From contig NZ_LR217721.1 in assembly GCF_900698955.1 (NCBI RefSeq), positions 1 through 33,300 on the forward strand: a stretch of 33,300 nt of DNA, written 5' to 3'. The DNA comes from Erwinia_E haradaeae_G. Its GTDB lineage: Bacteria > Pseudomonadota > Gammaproteobacteria > Enterobacterales > Enterobacteriaceae. Under the pieces are notes generated by a model that searched no databases, was not told the origin of the DNA, and saw only the letters and a list, made by a program, of their open reading frames with translations. The position numbers and the translations under genes were made by a program. Of this stretch, positions 9,149 through 18,973 are shown piece by piece; position 1 is the first letter of the stretch; each line of letters opens with the position of its first letter.

Positions 9149-9951
9149 TACTAATTATCAACACTCTTTTATCGCTTTAAATAAATATTTATATAAAATT
9201 CTCATACTATCTATCCATTTAAGCAAACAATTACATATTAAGGCATATATAGATTCATCGATATGCAATATACCATTTACATTTTTTCTGCATATGATAG
9301 AAAAGCATGTCATCGACTAATATGTTCATAAGAAAAGAAGACCATATTCTCTAACTTAGCAAGTCTGTATACCATAAAGAAAAACGCTGAATATGCTGCA
9401 CAATTTTTTATATCTATCATCATAAAAAATATCATCATATTAGTATAATATAGTATACTTCCATCTATGAGATCTATAGCTAGAATATATTCTATTCAGA
9501 AAACAAAAAAACACTAGAATAGATGCAAGAATCGTTACACTAATATGAGCTCAAGTTCATTCACATACTATGAAGAGATAGTGTAGAGGTAGGCGCAGAG
9601 CAAAAACATAAAAATTTTTTCTAAAATATCATTTATACCATGCATTGATCAATAGTATGTATAGAACACTGTGTTAAGTTTAATTATTTAGTTTATGTTT
9701 TATCAGTGTGTTCACAATAATAAAGTCACTTATCTTAGCCTATATAGTTCCACACATCATATCGAAATATTATCGTATATCAATATAATTTATATATTTT
9801 GTGATAATGAGTAAAATAATGCAAGTAATCATGTCATTGTTCCTCATTAGATATACTCGCATGTTGTTATCAGTTAGAGAGAAAAAGTAGACATAAGTTA
9901 TTTATTATATTTTCTTTGACGCATGCATTGTTTTGTATGCAGCTCTAAGAA
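9149..9951. other. Non-coding stretch between thiH and thiD
   Basis: AT-rich DNA with no surviving frame longer than a few codons. I found no match to the other genes here. In E. coli thiH ends its operon, so this may be old spacer or an eroded gene. Confidence 0.45.
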
Positions 9952-11085
9952 TCAACCTGAAAGACAACGTCCAAGATATGCATCCCAGTCCTTCCATACA
10001 GGCTGCAAACCAGCTAGCTGTAATGCTTGGGCTACCTCTTTCGGAGAACGGTTGTCACATGGTATGAATTGCTCTAATTCTATTTTTTCATGCGAATAAC
10101 CACCTGGTTGAGTTTTGGAGCCTGCACTAATACTATTAACTACAATTGGTACTACATGATCACGAAAATACGGTGATTCTCGAGTTGACAGGGAGATTTC
10201 TACCTCCGGTACTAGCAATCGAAAAGCACACATAACTTGGAGAAGCTGTGCTTCATCTATTATAGACGATGGCATGACCCCTCCACCTGCACAAGGACGT
10301 AAACGAGGGAAAGATAATGAGTAACGACTTTTCCAAAAAGTTTTGCGTAAATAGAGTAAGTGTTGAGCTAGTATGTAGCAATCTGCACGCCAGTTATCTG
10401 ATAATCCGATAAGTACGCCTAATCCTATTTTATCCATTTCAGAGCGAGCAAGACGATCAGGGGTTTCTAGTCGCCATAAAAAATCTTTTTTTTGGCCCGC
10501 AAGGTGATGATGACTATAGCTTGGAGCATGATATGTCTCTTGATAGACTAATACGCCATCTAGACCACACTCTTTTAATTCTACGTATTCTTTTTGTAGC
10601 ATTGGTTGTACTTCCATCATCAAAGAGCTACAATATTCACGTACTAATGGTACACAACACCGGAAATAATCTATACCAACTTTTTTTTGGTGTTCGCCAG
10701 TGACAAGTAATAGATGGCGAATGCCATGCGCTCTAATGGCCTCACATTCTTGAATAATTTCTTTCTGATCAAGAGTTTTTCTACGTATACGATTGCTCAT
10801 CGAGAAACCACAATATGTACAATCATTTGAGCAAAAATTAGAGAGATACAGTGGTAAATAAAAATTAATGGTATTACCAAAACGTTGGCGGGTAAGTATT
10901 TGAGCCCTTTGTGCTAAATACTCTAAATATTGTCCTCCTACTGGCGACAGTAACGCCATCATTTCTTGTAGGCCAGGGCTTTCCATGATCAGCGCCCGTT
11001 CCACATCCTGTTTAGTTTGATTGTATATTGATAAACTTACATTATCCCAGTGTATCTTTTCCCAATGATATGAAAAAGTCTTCAT
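9952..11085 (-). CDS. thiH: Tyrosine lyase / 2-iminoacetate synthase, thiazole synthesis
   Basis: A radical-SAM enzyme that splits tyrosine into p-cresol and dehydroglycine (2-iminoacetate), the glycine-derived part of the thiazole, and works with ThiG. The protein has 377 residues, as in E. coli. The CxxxCxxC cluster motif is CSNDCTYC (Cys85, 89, 92), followed by GFSMSNRIRRKTL, LLLVTGEHQKKVG, MEVQPM, GVLVYQETYH, DKIGLGVLIGLSDNWR, SFPRLRPC and SKTQPGGY. The start ATG overlaps the thiG stop (ATGA), with GAGGAG just upstream inside the end of thiG, so translation is probably coupled. It is the last gene of thiF-S-G-H. Confidence 0.97.
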   Translation of the reverse strand: MKTFSYHWEKIHWDNVSLSIYNQTKQDVERALIMESPGLQEMMALLSPVGGQYLEYLAQRAQILTRQRFGNTINFYLPLYLSNFCSNDCTYCGFSMSNRIRRKTLDQKEIIQECEAIRAHGIRHLLLVTGEHQKKVGIDYFRCCVPLVREYCSSLMMEVQPMLQKEYVELKECGLDGVLVYQETYHAPSYSHHHLAGQKKDFLWRLETPDRLARSEMDKIGLGVLIGLSDNWRADCYILAQHLLYLRKTFWKSRYSLSFPRLRPCAGGGVMPSSIIDEAQLLQVMCAFRLLVPEVEISLSTRESPYFRDHVVPIVVNSISAGSKTQPGGYSHEKIELEQFIPCDNRSPKEVAQALQLAGLQPVWKDWDAYLGRCLSG

Positions 11086-11873
11086 GAGGTCTCCTCCGAT
11101 ATCGATTGATGGGATAAAAAATTGGTAAGCGGACTAGTAGCTTTTGCTTTCAGAGAAGGTGACCCCAGCCCCGCCTGTCTAGCTATTTCACCTGCTTCTA
11201 GTGCTATGCGAAAAGCATTTGCCATTGCAACCGAATCTCGTGCAACAGCAATAGCAGTGTTCACAAGAATTGCATCAGCCCCTATTTCTAATGCCTCTAA
11301 CGCTTGACTAGGTGCACCAATACCAGCGTCTACTATAACTGGTACCTGAGTTTGTTCAATAATTATTTGCAAGAAATCACGGGTTTTTAGTCCTTGATTT
11401 GAGCCTATTGGAGATCCTAGTGGCATGACTGCTGCACAGCCGACTTCTGTGAGACGCCGGCATAAAACAGGGTCTGCACTACAATATGGTAAGACTATGA
11501 ATCCCTCTTTGACAAGTTGCTCTGCGGCTTTGAGTGTCTCTATTGGATCAGGTAATAAATACTGCATATCTGGGTGAATTTCAAGTTTTATCCAATTTGT
11601 CTGTAAGGCTTCTCGTGCCACTCTCGCTGCGAACAACGCCTCTTCAGCAGTTTTAACACCTGAAGTATTTGGAAGTAGTCGAACTCCAGCCCTACGGAGT
11701 CCTACTAATAAGGCGCTGTTACTATTATCATGAAGGTCAACTCGACGCATCGCTAACGTGACTAGTTCGCTTCCAGAAATAGAAATGGCTTGTAACATCA
11801 ATTCTGTACTAGAAAATTTACCAGTACCAATAAATAATCGTGACCGAAAGGGGGTATCAGCAATGGTAAACAT
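11082..11873 (-). CDS. thiG: Thiazole synthase
   Basis: A TIM-barrel enzyme that condenses deoxyxylulose phosphate, dehydroglycine and the ThiS thiocarboxylate into thiazole phosphate. The protein has 263 residues (E. coli 256). Visible are FIGTGKFSS, LVTLAMRRVD, LLPNTSG, the LKLEIHPD segment with Lys96, the residue that forms the imine with the sugar in the family, DPIETLKAAE, VLPYCSADPV, GSPIGSNQG, VDAGIGAPSQA, ADAILVNTAIA and TSPLTNFL. Its Shine-Dalgarno, GGAGGT, is made by the last two glycine codons of thiS, so the two are closely coupled. A decayed second copy is at 25010-25493. Confidence 0.97.
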   Translation of the reverse strand: MFTIADTPFRSRLFIGTGKFSSTELMLQAISISGSELVTLAMRRVDLHDNSNSALLVGLRRAGVRLLPNTSGVKTAEEALFAARVAREALQTNWIKLEIHPDMQYLLPDPIETLKAAEQLVKEGFIVLPYCSADPVLCRRLTEVGCAAVMPLGSPIGSNQGLKTRDFLQIIIEQTQVPVIVDAGIGAPSQALEALEIGADAILVNTAIAVARDSVAMANAFRIALEAGEIARQAGLGSPSLKAKATSPLTNFLSHQSISEETS

Positions 11874-11876
11874 TAT

Positions 11877-12083
11877 TCAACCTCCGGCAATAGCTTGAAA
11901 TAAAAGAATATCATCACCATCCTTCACCTGATAGTCCTTCCAGTTTGATCGTGGGATAATAGTTTGATTCAGTGCCAGCGCGGTACCTAAGGGGGCATCA
12001 TGACACTGCTGAGCAAGAAAACAATCTATGGTGAGAGAATGAGGAATTTCCACTCGAAGATCATTAAAAGTAATTGCGATCAT
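11877..12083 (-). CDS. thiS: Sulfur carrier protein ThiS
   Basis: A ubiquitin-fold carrier adenylated by ThiF and loaded with sulfur as a C-terminal thiocarboxylate for ThiG. The start at 12083 gives 68 residues (E. coli 66), ending in the required Gly-Gly (LLFQAIAGG). AAAGGAGA precedes this ATG at normal spacing. The open frame reaches back to 12191, but that part overlaps thiF and lies outside the family, so the short start is chosen. Other family blocks are ALALNQTIIPRSNW and VKDGDDILLF. It lies 3 nt before thiG and 20 nt after thiF. Confidence 0.95.
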   Translation of the reverse strand: MIAITFNDLRVEIPHSLTIDCFLAQQCHDAPLGTALALNQTIIPRSNWKDYQVKDGDDILLFQAIAGG

Positions 12084-12103
12084 ATAAATCTCCTTTAGTG
12101 ATA

Positions 12104-12880
12104 TTAGAAGGGGAGAGCAGGCTCTTTTTGCTTTGTAGATTTTGCACATATCGTACAGTTGTGACTTCGGCTGAGTGTTAGTGTTCGCCACTGTAGTGAT
12201 ATCCCATCAAATAGACGTAGTTTTCCAGAAGATGGCATCGATATTTTACATATAATTTTAATAGCCTCCAATGCCTGTAGACTACCCATTATTCCTACTA
12301 GTGGCCCCAGGATTCCAGAATTACGACAATTTAGTGCGATCTCATTGACAGAAGGAAAAAGACACGCGTAACAACCGTATTTCCAAGGTGGCTCAATAAA
12401 AAATAATTGACCACAAAAACCTACTGCGCTAGCGCTGATTAAGGGTGTGTTGTATTGAATACAGGCCGCATTAATATTATGTCTTGTAACAATATTGTCG
12501 CTACAGTCTAAAACAACGTCCGCATCGCACACTTTTTGATTTAGGTAATCCCCTTTTAATCTATTAGATAAAGCTACATAGCGCACATTTGGATTTAGTG
12601 TGGATAGGTGGCGTTTTGCTATCTCCGACTTCATCTGACCGATGTCGTTAGTTTTATAGAGGATTTGACGCTGTAGATTTGTGAGATGTAAACGATCATC
12701 ATCTGCTAGCAGTAGCGTACCTACTCCAGCTGCTGCTAGATAAAGCGCGGCTGGCGAACCTAACCCTCCTAAACCACATAATAATACTGTAGCGGATTGT
12801 AGGTTTTTTTGACCTATATCGCCTATCTCATTTAGTAAAAGTTGGCGGCTATAGCGTAAAAAATCCTGATTATTCAGCAT
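12104..12880 (-). CDS. thiF: ThiS adenylyltransferase
   Basis: An E1-like enzyme that adenylates the ThiS C-terminus. The protein has 258 residues (E. coli about 251). The nucleotide-binding GLGGLGSP is at 36-43, with the DxDxxxxxNLQRQ block (LADDDRLHLTNLQRQ), DVVLDCSDN (121-129) and two zinc CxxC pairs at Cys170/173 and Cys242/245. Cys185 aligns with the cysteine reported to form a persulfide-type link with ThiS in E. coli. GGAGAC precedes the ATG. It is first of the surviving thiF-S-G-H operon. In enterobacteria thiC and thiE precede it; here those positions hold pseudogenes, so its promoter is not evident. A decayed copy is at 25790-26250. Confidence 0.96.
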   Translation of the reverse strand: MLNNQDFLRYSRQLLLNEIGDIGQKNLQSATVLLCGLGGLGSPAALYLAAAGVGTLLLADDDRLHLTNLQRQILYKTNDIGQMKSEIAKRHLSTLNPNVRYVALSNRLKGDYLNQKVCDADVVLDCSDNIVTRHNINAACIQYNTPLISASAVGFCGQLFFIEPPWKYGCYACLFPSVNEIALNCRNSGILGPLVGIMGSLQALEAIKIICKISMPSSGKLRLFDGISLQWRTLTLSRSHNCTICAKSTKQKEPALPF

Positions 12881-13058
12881 ATTGTCTCCAATTTCTATTA
12901 CAGTAGAAGTATGTTGGATAGATATATCTATTACTCTGTCTTAGTAGATACGAGTAATGTAATAAAGTGATTATTGGTGCTATTAAAGGTACCAATGACT
13001 GAATAAGCAGCTAGGTAGTATGTGATAGCAACCTTTTTTACATACTCTAGAGTAATAC

Positions 13059-13084
13059 ATTTTTAAAATGGCCATTTTAAAAAT
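13059..13084. repeat. Perfect 26-bp palindrome
   Basis: An uninterrupted self-complementary sequence centred on TGGCCA with A/T-tract arms, about 180 bp upstream of thiF. The matching stretch in unit B does not keep it. It could be an operator-like site or a cruciform, or chance in AT-rich DNA. Confidence 0.8.
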
Positions 13085-13480
13085 AAAACCATTTTTAAGA
13101 TAGTTGTGAGACCGTCTCTAGACTTGGAGAATCAGATGATATCGCCTACGTGGCGTAAGAAAGACATCATTCAAGGTAGGGTGGGGGTTGCATTCCTAGT
13201 TCGCATGCCTATTAAGCGTTCTCTATCATTGTATAGATAGACCCAGAGATGAATTGGTAAAGTAGAAAATATGCATGTCGGTATGTTCTACACGATTCCC
13301 CAGAAAAAATTTATATCTATACTTGAATCATATATTTGTATATTACATAGTTTCTCACCCAGGCCCAATATGCATTATGCATAACAATCACTATTGTGAT
13401 GTATTTATATCACATTTGCAGTCATTATATCTCGAAGATTTTATATTAATACACGAGAGTACTAGAGGAGTCTGATTGAC
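13080..13480 (-). pseudogene. Possible thiE remnant in the canonical operon slot, unit A
   Basis: This is tentative. Read with its unit B counterpart (26560-26900), short blocks run in the same order as thiE, for example tatcct..aag..ttat..agtat.tag near the N-terminal part. The match is weak, and the argument rests mainly on position between thiC and thiF. Confidence 0.25.
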
Positions 13481-13769
13481 AAATATTAGTGAAAATATCT
13501 CTCAAACATTATCATTTTTGACTATCTTAGTGAGAAATCCGATCTATGTTCTGAACGAGCGTTATTTTAAAATATAACTTTACATCTTCATTCCCTTAAG
13601 AATAGTAAAATATATAGCATTAAAAAAGTATTTGACAATAATTCATTTATCCTACATAGGGTCTTCACCCTAGGTTATTCTCTGGTCATTATCTATTATA
13701 ACAAACAATTGAAAGGTGCATACGATCAAGTATTTCCATTATACGCAGCACTTTATCATCTTTAAAGTA

Positions 13770-14650
13770 TCTTCACAATTATTTGACTCTTAAGATTGAG
13801 TGTTCTCTATTCTTACGGATCTATTGAGATTTTGACATAGAAAAAAATTCTAGACTAGAATCTACTAATAGTAGAAGTGTGGGGTGTGTTGCTAGATTTC
13901 TGTGCAAGGATTGCATCCTGATCAACATGGATAGTTGCCGGCTAGTATTCAATTAGATTAATACTGCAAGAAGAAATTAAAGCGTTTTGTTTACATCTAT
14001 TATTATGTATTTGTAATTCAATATGCGCGTAAGCTAGAACAACAGTATAAGCGTAATCTTATAGGTATAACGAACTTTTTCTTAAATATCTTCTGTGTTT
14101 AATAAAATACCAGAATCTTTGTGGAGCTGTATAACTAAAATAGCATAAAATACATCAATTAGCACAACAACAACGTTGATACTGGAGCTAAAATAATCGT
14201 AGCCTAAGTCTATATAGTGTACCATTAGCCATGAACGGTATGTCAAAGACACATAGGTGTTCATGATAATTTTCTAACTAAATCAGTCTTATTTCTTTTA
14301 AGAATATTCATATAGACATGATTAGAATTCTCTATTATTACCTATACACCCTTTTCCAAGGTAATTTTAGTTAATTTTCTCCAGGTATGTAATACAGAAA
14401 ATTATGCTTCCAGACGAAATATTATACCGAAATAGGATGCAATCGTCTCCCAATAATCATTCTGTGTCATACAAGACACAGAATTTACAAATATCTTGTA
14501 AATACTTATAAAATATTTTCTGCATCACATACAAAAATAATATATAGATAATGGCATATTCTAACAACACAGAAAACGAATGAATCCAATTTATACGATG
14601 TTTTACCCTTCTTTGTTCTTTTGTATCATAGTATAAATTCAACATATCAA
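13770..14650 (-). pseudogene. Truncated, decayed copy of thiC, C-terminal half only
   Basis: The segment aligns with the C-terminal half of the intact thiC (about 27125-27960) in the same orientation. Conserved blocks include ttacggatctattgagattt (13815-13834), ttttagttaattttctcc (14366-14383) and tacagaaaattatgc (14392-14406). Translations still echo ThiC: YDYFSSSIN...LIDVFYAIL against YDHFTSGIG...LIGWFGCAML, and LQDICKFCVLYD against FRDICKICATYD. Frameshifts break it, and the N-terminal half is gone. The break lies at about 14650, just before intact thiE. The full-length copy is in unit B. Confidence 0.88.
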
Positions 14651-14715
14651 TATACTGTTCAATTTACGCATATGTCATCTAGTGTGCTTTGTGAAATAAA
14701 AAACTCTTTCACCAC

Positions 14716-15363
14716 CTATCTAAAATAACTGCGATAACCTTCTATTTTTTGTTTTAAGCATAAAGTAGCTGTACGCCAATCTTCCGCAGAGGTAATAGCA
14801 CTTACTACCGCTATACTTCCTACGCCACAAGCTAACACTTGATCAACTCGATCAAGAGTAATACCACCAATGGCTACAGTGGGGATATGGGTTAGCGTAC
14901 TTGTTATATTCTTTAGTTTCTTTAAGCCCTGTGGTTGAGAAGGCATCTTCTTAGTTGTGGTCGCAAAGATATGTCCTAGAGCAATATAAGAGGGATTCCA
15001 TCTTAATGCGCGTAATAATTCTTCTTCATTATGAGTAGATAATCCAAGACGTAAACCAGCATGCCAGATAGCATCAGGGTTAGCGTGGTTCATATCTTCT
15101 TGTCCTAAATGTACACCATAAGCGTTATAGCGAATAGCTAGTTTCCAATGGTCATTAATAAATATTTTCGCGCTATAATTTAGACCCAAAAGTACCGCAT
15201 CTTTAATATTTGAGGCTAATTGCTTTTCTGCTTTATCCTTCAAGCGTAGCTGAATAGTGGTTATGCCAGTATCTAGCATCCTTTTTAACCATAGTAAGGA
15301 GTCAACTACGGGATATAAACCAAGTTGATGTGGAACTGGTGCAAAGTTATTTTTAAATTTCAT
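14716..15363 (-). CDS. thiE: Thiamin-phosphate synthase
   Basis: Joins HMP-PP and thiazole phosphate to make thiamin monophosphate, the step where both branches meet. The start at 15363 gives 215 residues (E. coli 211), with TAGGAG just upstream; the open frame back to 15426 adds an AT-rich, non-family N-terminus and is rejected. Motifs are LGLYPVVDS (14-22), TTIQLRLKDK (35-44), IFINDHWKLAI, AYGVHLGQED, LRLGLSTH, YIALGHIFATTTKKMPSQPQGL, IPTVAIGGI and VGSIAVVSAI. It lies upstream of a thiC fragment, whereas the usual order is thiC then thiE, so this locus was rearranged. No TPP riboswitch is visible upstream. Confidence 0.96.
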   Translation of the reverse strand: MKFKNNFAPVPHQLGLYPVVDSLLWLKRMLDTGITTIQLRLKDKAEKQLASNIKDAVLLGLNYSAKIFINDHWKLAIRYNAYGVHLGQEDMNHANPDAIWHAGLRLGLSTHNEEELLRALRWNPSYIALGHIFATTTKKMPSQPQGLKKLKNITSTLTHIPTVAIGGITLDRVDQVLACGVGSIAVVSAITSAEDWRTATLCLKQKIEGYRSYFR

Positions 15364-17052
15364 AATTACTCCTATAGTTATACATCTATGAAAATATATT
15401 TTTGCAAATAAAAAATTCAAAATCAACTATTGTGATAAAATGTAAAAGATTTATATAGGGAGAATTTATCAAAAAAATAAATCTTTTATTTGTCATCATA
15501 CTCATGATGAAACATCTTTAATATTAATTAAAATAAATAATTAATTTTAATAAATGAAAAATTATTCTAATTTTATCATTATTTTATTTTTAATATAATC
15601 ATTAAATAATTATAGAATTTAATTTTAAGAATATTTCTATTATGGTAGAAGAAGTTCTTATTATGTATAATAATATTATTATCATTTAAAACATAATATT
15701 GAAATATAACATAAGATGCTCAATCATATCTAATGATGTAATTAAATCATGATATATGATCATATTTAAACTAAAAATCGTATGAATATTAATATAAAAA
15801 CAAAATTTATGATAAAACGATATCTAAGGATCTAAATATGAATAACTATAATTAAAAAATTTATTTGAATTGCATAGATTAGTAATCTTATTACAGATCT
15901 TTATAACTATGAAAACATGAATTCTTAAAATAAATATTTTATATTAAATATAGCATGAAAGTTAAGTTAAAATTAAGAAATGAATAATAATTAATAATCG
16001 CTACAAATTAATTTTATAAAACCCATTCACAATGTGAGCTAAGTTCTAAACTGCATATATCTCATATAATTTTTATATTGTTTTTTAATTTATGTATTGA
16101 ATACTAAAGCATAAAATTATATTTTGTTTCTATCTAAAATAGTTCTATACGACTATGTGTTTTAATAAAAACTAGCATTCTTTACTGCATCGATCTAGTT
16201 TATATAAGAGTAATTATAATACGCAATAAAATATGTTATATATATAATGGTATATACTCGATACTTTTATTTTCTACAGATTTTCTTGATATTAGTATTG
16301 CTGTATGCTTCACATAATAGATCTTGCTGATAACCAAATAGTATTTTTATTTTTCACAAATCCCTTAAATAATCTATATATAATATATACGTATAATATT
16401 AGGTAATAAACTTTAAACTCCAATGTTAATTTTCTTGCCACTTTCTGTATACAAATCTTAAATGGTATTGACAAGTATGATGGATGCATATGCAGACGTC
16501 CATATTTATTAAAATGCTTAGACATGCATATGAACTTAAATTCTTGAAATCACGCAATAACTAATTTTTAGAAATAATTTTCATATGATAGACTTTATAG
16601 AAAATAATTCTCTTAAAAAACAAGATATGTGCATCTATTGATCATCAAACAAAATCAGTAAAAATAAAATAAATAACATAGTTAATTGTGAATTGTTCAT
16701 TTGCTATTAATAAACATTAATACAATGTATTTTTCATAAAAATATTTAATTACAAAAATGAGTTAATAAAATACTGTTTATTTTTTAAATATTAGTGGCA
16801 AGTAGTCTTAGCAAGACTATAATAGTCTTGTATTTGTAGAACAATTATGTAGAAGTACTATTATGCAGAAAGAGTATATATTTTATGAAAATTACATTTT
16901 AATTTATTAAAATGTATATGTTAATGAAATTAAACTATGTTTTTATCTCTTTATACCGTATAATATTATTTTTATATATGTGGTAAGATCATGTGTTTAT
17001 ATTTTATAATAAATAATATTTTTAAAAAATCATCCAAATTATTAACCTCAGT
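15364..17052. other. Very AT-rich non-coding tract
   Basis: The base composition is visibly more AT-rich than the thi operon, with no convincing gene. It resembles the tract after repA (31900-33130) in texture, but I could not align the two. It ends in overlapping hairpins at 16804-16829 ahead of the nuclease gene. Confidence 0.5.
16804..16829 (+). promoter_or_regulatory. Two mutually exclusive hairpins upstream of the nuclease gene
   Basis: AGTCTT (16804-16809) can pair with AAGACT (16813-16818), and the same AAGACTA can instead pair with TAGTCTT (16823-16829), each with a 3-nt loop. The geometry is switch-like, about 220 nt before the nuclease start. The function is unknown. Confidence 0.4.
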
Positions 17053-17616
17053 ATGGTGCATTTAAATATGTATTTAAAATTATTACAAACCAATTTAACT
17101 ATAATTTTATTATCTGTTATAGCAATGTCTCCATTTTCGCTGCTAGCGAATACTAATATAGAAGATATAAAAATTGGATTTTCACCAGGAGACAGTGCAA
17201 GACAGACTGTCTTATTAGCGATTTCAGAAGCAAAAAATTCAATTGATATTGCCGCATACTCTTTTACTAGCAAACCTATTGCATTAGCTTTGCTTGATGC
17301 AAAAAATAGAGGTGTTCATGTGCGTTTAGTAGCGGATAAGAAATCCAATAGTAACAGGTATACTGCAGCAACGTATTTATCTAATCATCAGATTCCAGTG
17401 AAATTAAATGACAAATATGCGATTATGCATAATAAATTCATTATTATTGATGGTCATTCAGTAGAAACTGGTTCTTTTAACTATACACGGAGCGCTGCCA
17501 CTCGCAATGCCGAAAATGTGATTTATTTTCGTCATCAATCAGAAATTGCTTCAAAATATATGAAAGAATTTGAGCGTCTATGGAAAGAAGCAATATCTAT
17601 TAGTCCTACGTATTAA
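17053..17616 (+). CDS. nuc: Secreted phospholipase D-family endonuclease (pKM101 Nuc type)
   Basis: A PLD-superfamily nuclease with a single HKD motif, HNKFIIID (His126, Lys128, Asp133), followed by GSFNYT (140-145), RNAEN and a final FERLW. Such enzymes act as dimers. The N-terminus is a signal-peptide-like stretch (about residues 7-32, ending near LLAN), so export to the periplasm is likely. The body (AAYSFTSKPIALALLDAK, KSNSNRYTAATYL, YAIMHNKF) resembles the Nuc proteins of conjugative and IncN plasmids, a typical plasmid gene rather than a vitamin gene. ATG 17068 is an alternative start; neither has a clear Shine-Dalgarno. It sits in AT-rich DNA and has no recognised second copy. Confidence 0.9.
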   Translation: MVHLNMYLKLLQTNLTIILLSVIAMSPFSLLANTNIEDIKIGFSPGDSARQTVLLAISEAKNSIDIAAYSFTSKPIALALLDAKNRGVHVRLVADKKSNSNRYTAATYLSNHQIPVKLNDKYAIMHNKFIIIDGHSVETGSFNYTRSAATRNAENVIYFRHQSEIASKYMKEFERLWKEAISISPTY

Positions 17617-18927
17617 TTAGGTAAGCATTAAGAAAAGTATTAATCATACATGTTATATTTATTATTTAAAATTGATTAATTTAATATTTATTAAATAAAT
17701 ACATCTTTATACCAGCTTTAAATAAAGTTGCGAATCACTATCTATTATCTATTAATTTAGTATTAGTTAGATAACATATATAAAAATATCAAAATATATA
17801 ATATAAATATATTTTTAATTTTATTTTGTTAAAGTTTTTAAAAAAATTATGTGTTATATGTATCATAATGCATAGCATACGCAATGTATGAACATACATA
17901 TAACATATATTTATATTATTATTGCTAGTTTCAGACTATATTTTATCCATAAAAATCGGTAAAAATCGGAGAGAAAATAATGATGTAGGATGATATTTTC
18001 AAAAAAATAAGATATAGCGATGAACGTGACGAACTGCACTGTACACTATAATAGTGCACGCTTTATAAAATATATATTTATTTAAAAAGTACATTCACTC
18101 TACATAAAGAAGTAATTCACTACTATACAAAGCCTGTATTTCATTAATACAAATATTGCAGCGCATACAAGACATTAAACATTAACATGTTGTATCAGAT
18201 TAGCGTATAGATACATATAAATAAAAATTTTATTTTTAATCATCTATCAAAAAATTTTTCCACTAGTGCTTTGATATTACATATTTTACTTAAATATCAG
18301 TACGTATTAATAATAGAACTGTATTTACTGTAAATTCCAGCGTAGGCGTAGAATAAAACATTCTTACATGTGTGATAAAAGGATATATTTTGCACACAAT
18401 TTCTGCACATAGAAACTACTAATGATAGTGATAGCTTTATTAGCAAATAAAGAGCGTATTATCGTCTAATCTATGTGTGGTAGAATTCTGTAATACTAAA
18501 TTGAGTAAAACGATGATTATTTTTCGCTATAACAAGAAACCTATATATTGTATAAAGTAAATTTAAAAAATAATAATGGATTCATCGATCAATGTCATCT
18601 ATCGTCTACTGTACACACAAGCGATAATATTTTTTCTCAATAAATATAGGGATACAGGATGTATATCTTAGCGGATGATAGTAAAAGTTTACTTTTTCAT
18701 TAATTATCGTTCTGATATCATTTCTTCTCGATACATATAAAAGATGCATATAAATATTTTATGTTATATGTTATAAAAACATTAAAGGCCTTAGTAGTCA
18801 CTACACCAATTTTAATAAAAATTGAATGTATTGATATTGATAGGCCCACTATGTGATGTTTTAATATCAATGATCCCAGTCTTTTTTGATATTATTGACA
18901 CATGATGGATGATATTGTTCATCATTA
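17617..18927. other. Non-coding stretch between nuc and ibpA
   Basis: No gene is seen. A near-palindrome around 18038-18060 (gtacactataatagtgcac) is the clearest structure in the left part. About 18640-18720 may be a CopT remnant, listed separately. From about 18750 it aligns with window positions 1-200. Confidence 0.45.
18640..18720. other. Possible fifth CopA/CopT remnant
   Basis: gatgtatatcttagcggatgata (about 18658-18680) resembles the loop-strand of copy 4 (gatgatgatcttagcagatt). It lies the same distance from ibpA as copy 4 lies from the ibpA pseudogene. The stem is no longer formed. Confidence 0.35.
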
Positions 18928-18958
18928 AATACAGCACCCTATAGAAGGGTGCTGTATT
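18928..18958 (-). terminator. Terminator hairpin of ibpA
   Basis: AATACAGCACCC (18928-18939) and GGGTGCTGTATT (18947-18958) form a perfect 12-bp GC-cored stem with a 7-nt loop, 15 nt past the ibpA stop. On the minus strand the distal part is TATTTAAT, a weak U-tract. Confidence 0.75.
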
Positions 18959-18973
18959 GAAAGCACATTACGA

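Larger units (their letters stand above)
12881..13769. other. Decayed spacer between thiF and the thiC pseudogene
   Basis: The segment aligns with about 26250-27125 in unit B: acagtagaagta (12900-12911) with cagtagaagtaga, and aaaaaatttatatctata (13304-13321) with about 26682-26699. In the canonical thiC-E-F-S-G-H order thiE would lie here. A perfect palindrome sits at 13059-13084. Confidence 0.6.

Noticed and set aside
12084..12191. Longer N-terminus for ThiS
   Set aside because: It overlaps thiF, is outside the family, and a good ribosome site precedes the shorter start.
13275..13475. 66-codon plus-strand frame
   Set aside because: It lies in decayed spacer shared with unit B, where the frame is not kept.
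14082..14645. Small minus-strand frames taken as new genes
   Set aside because: Their translations echo ThiC residues, so they are fragments of the thiC pseudogene.
15364..15426. Longer N-terminus for ThiE
   Set aside because: AT-rich, non-family residues; TAGGAG marks the start at 15363.
15364..15500. TPP riboswitch upstream of thiE
   Set aside because: No aptamer-like blocks were found on the minus strand.
16310..16525. 71-codon minus-strand frame
   Set aside because: AT-rich composition, no ribosome site and no recognisable protein.
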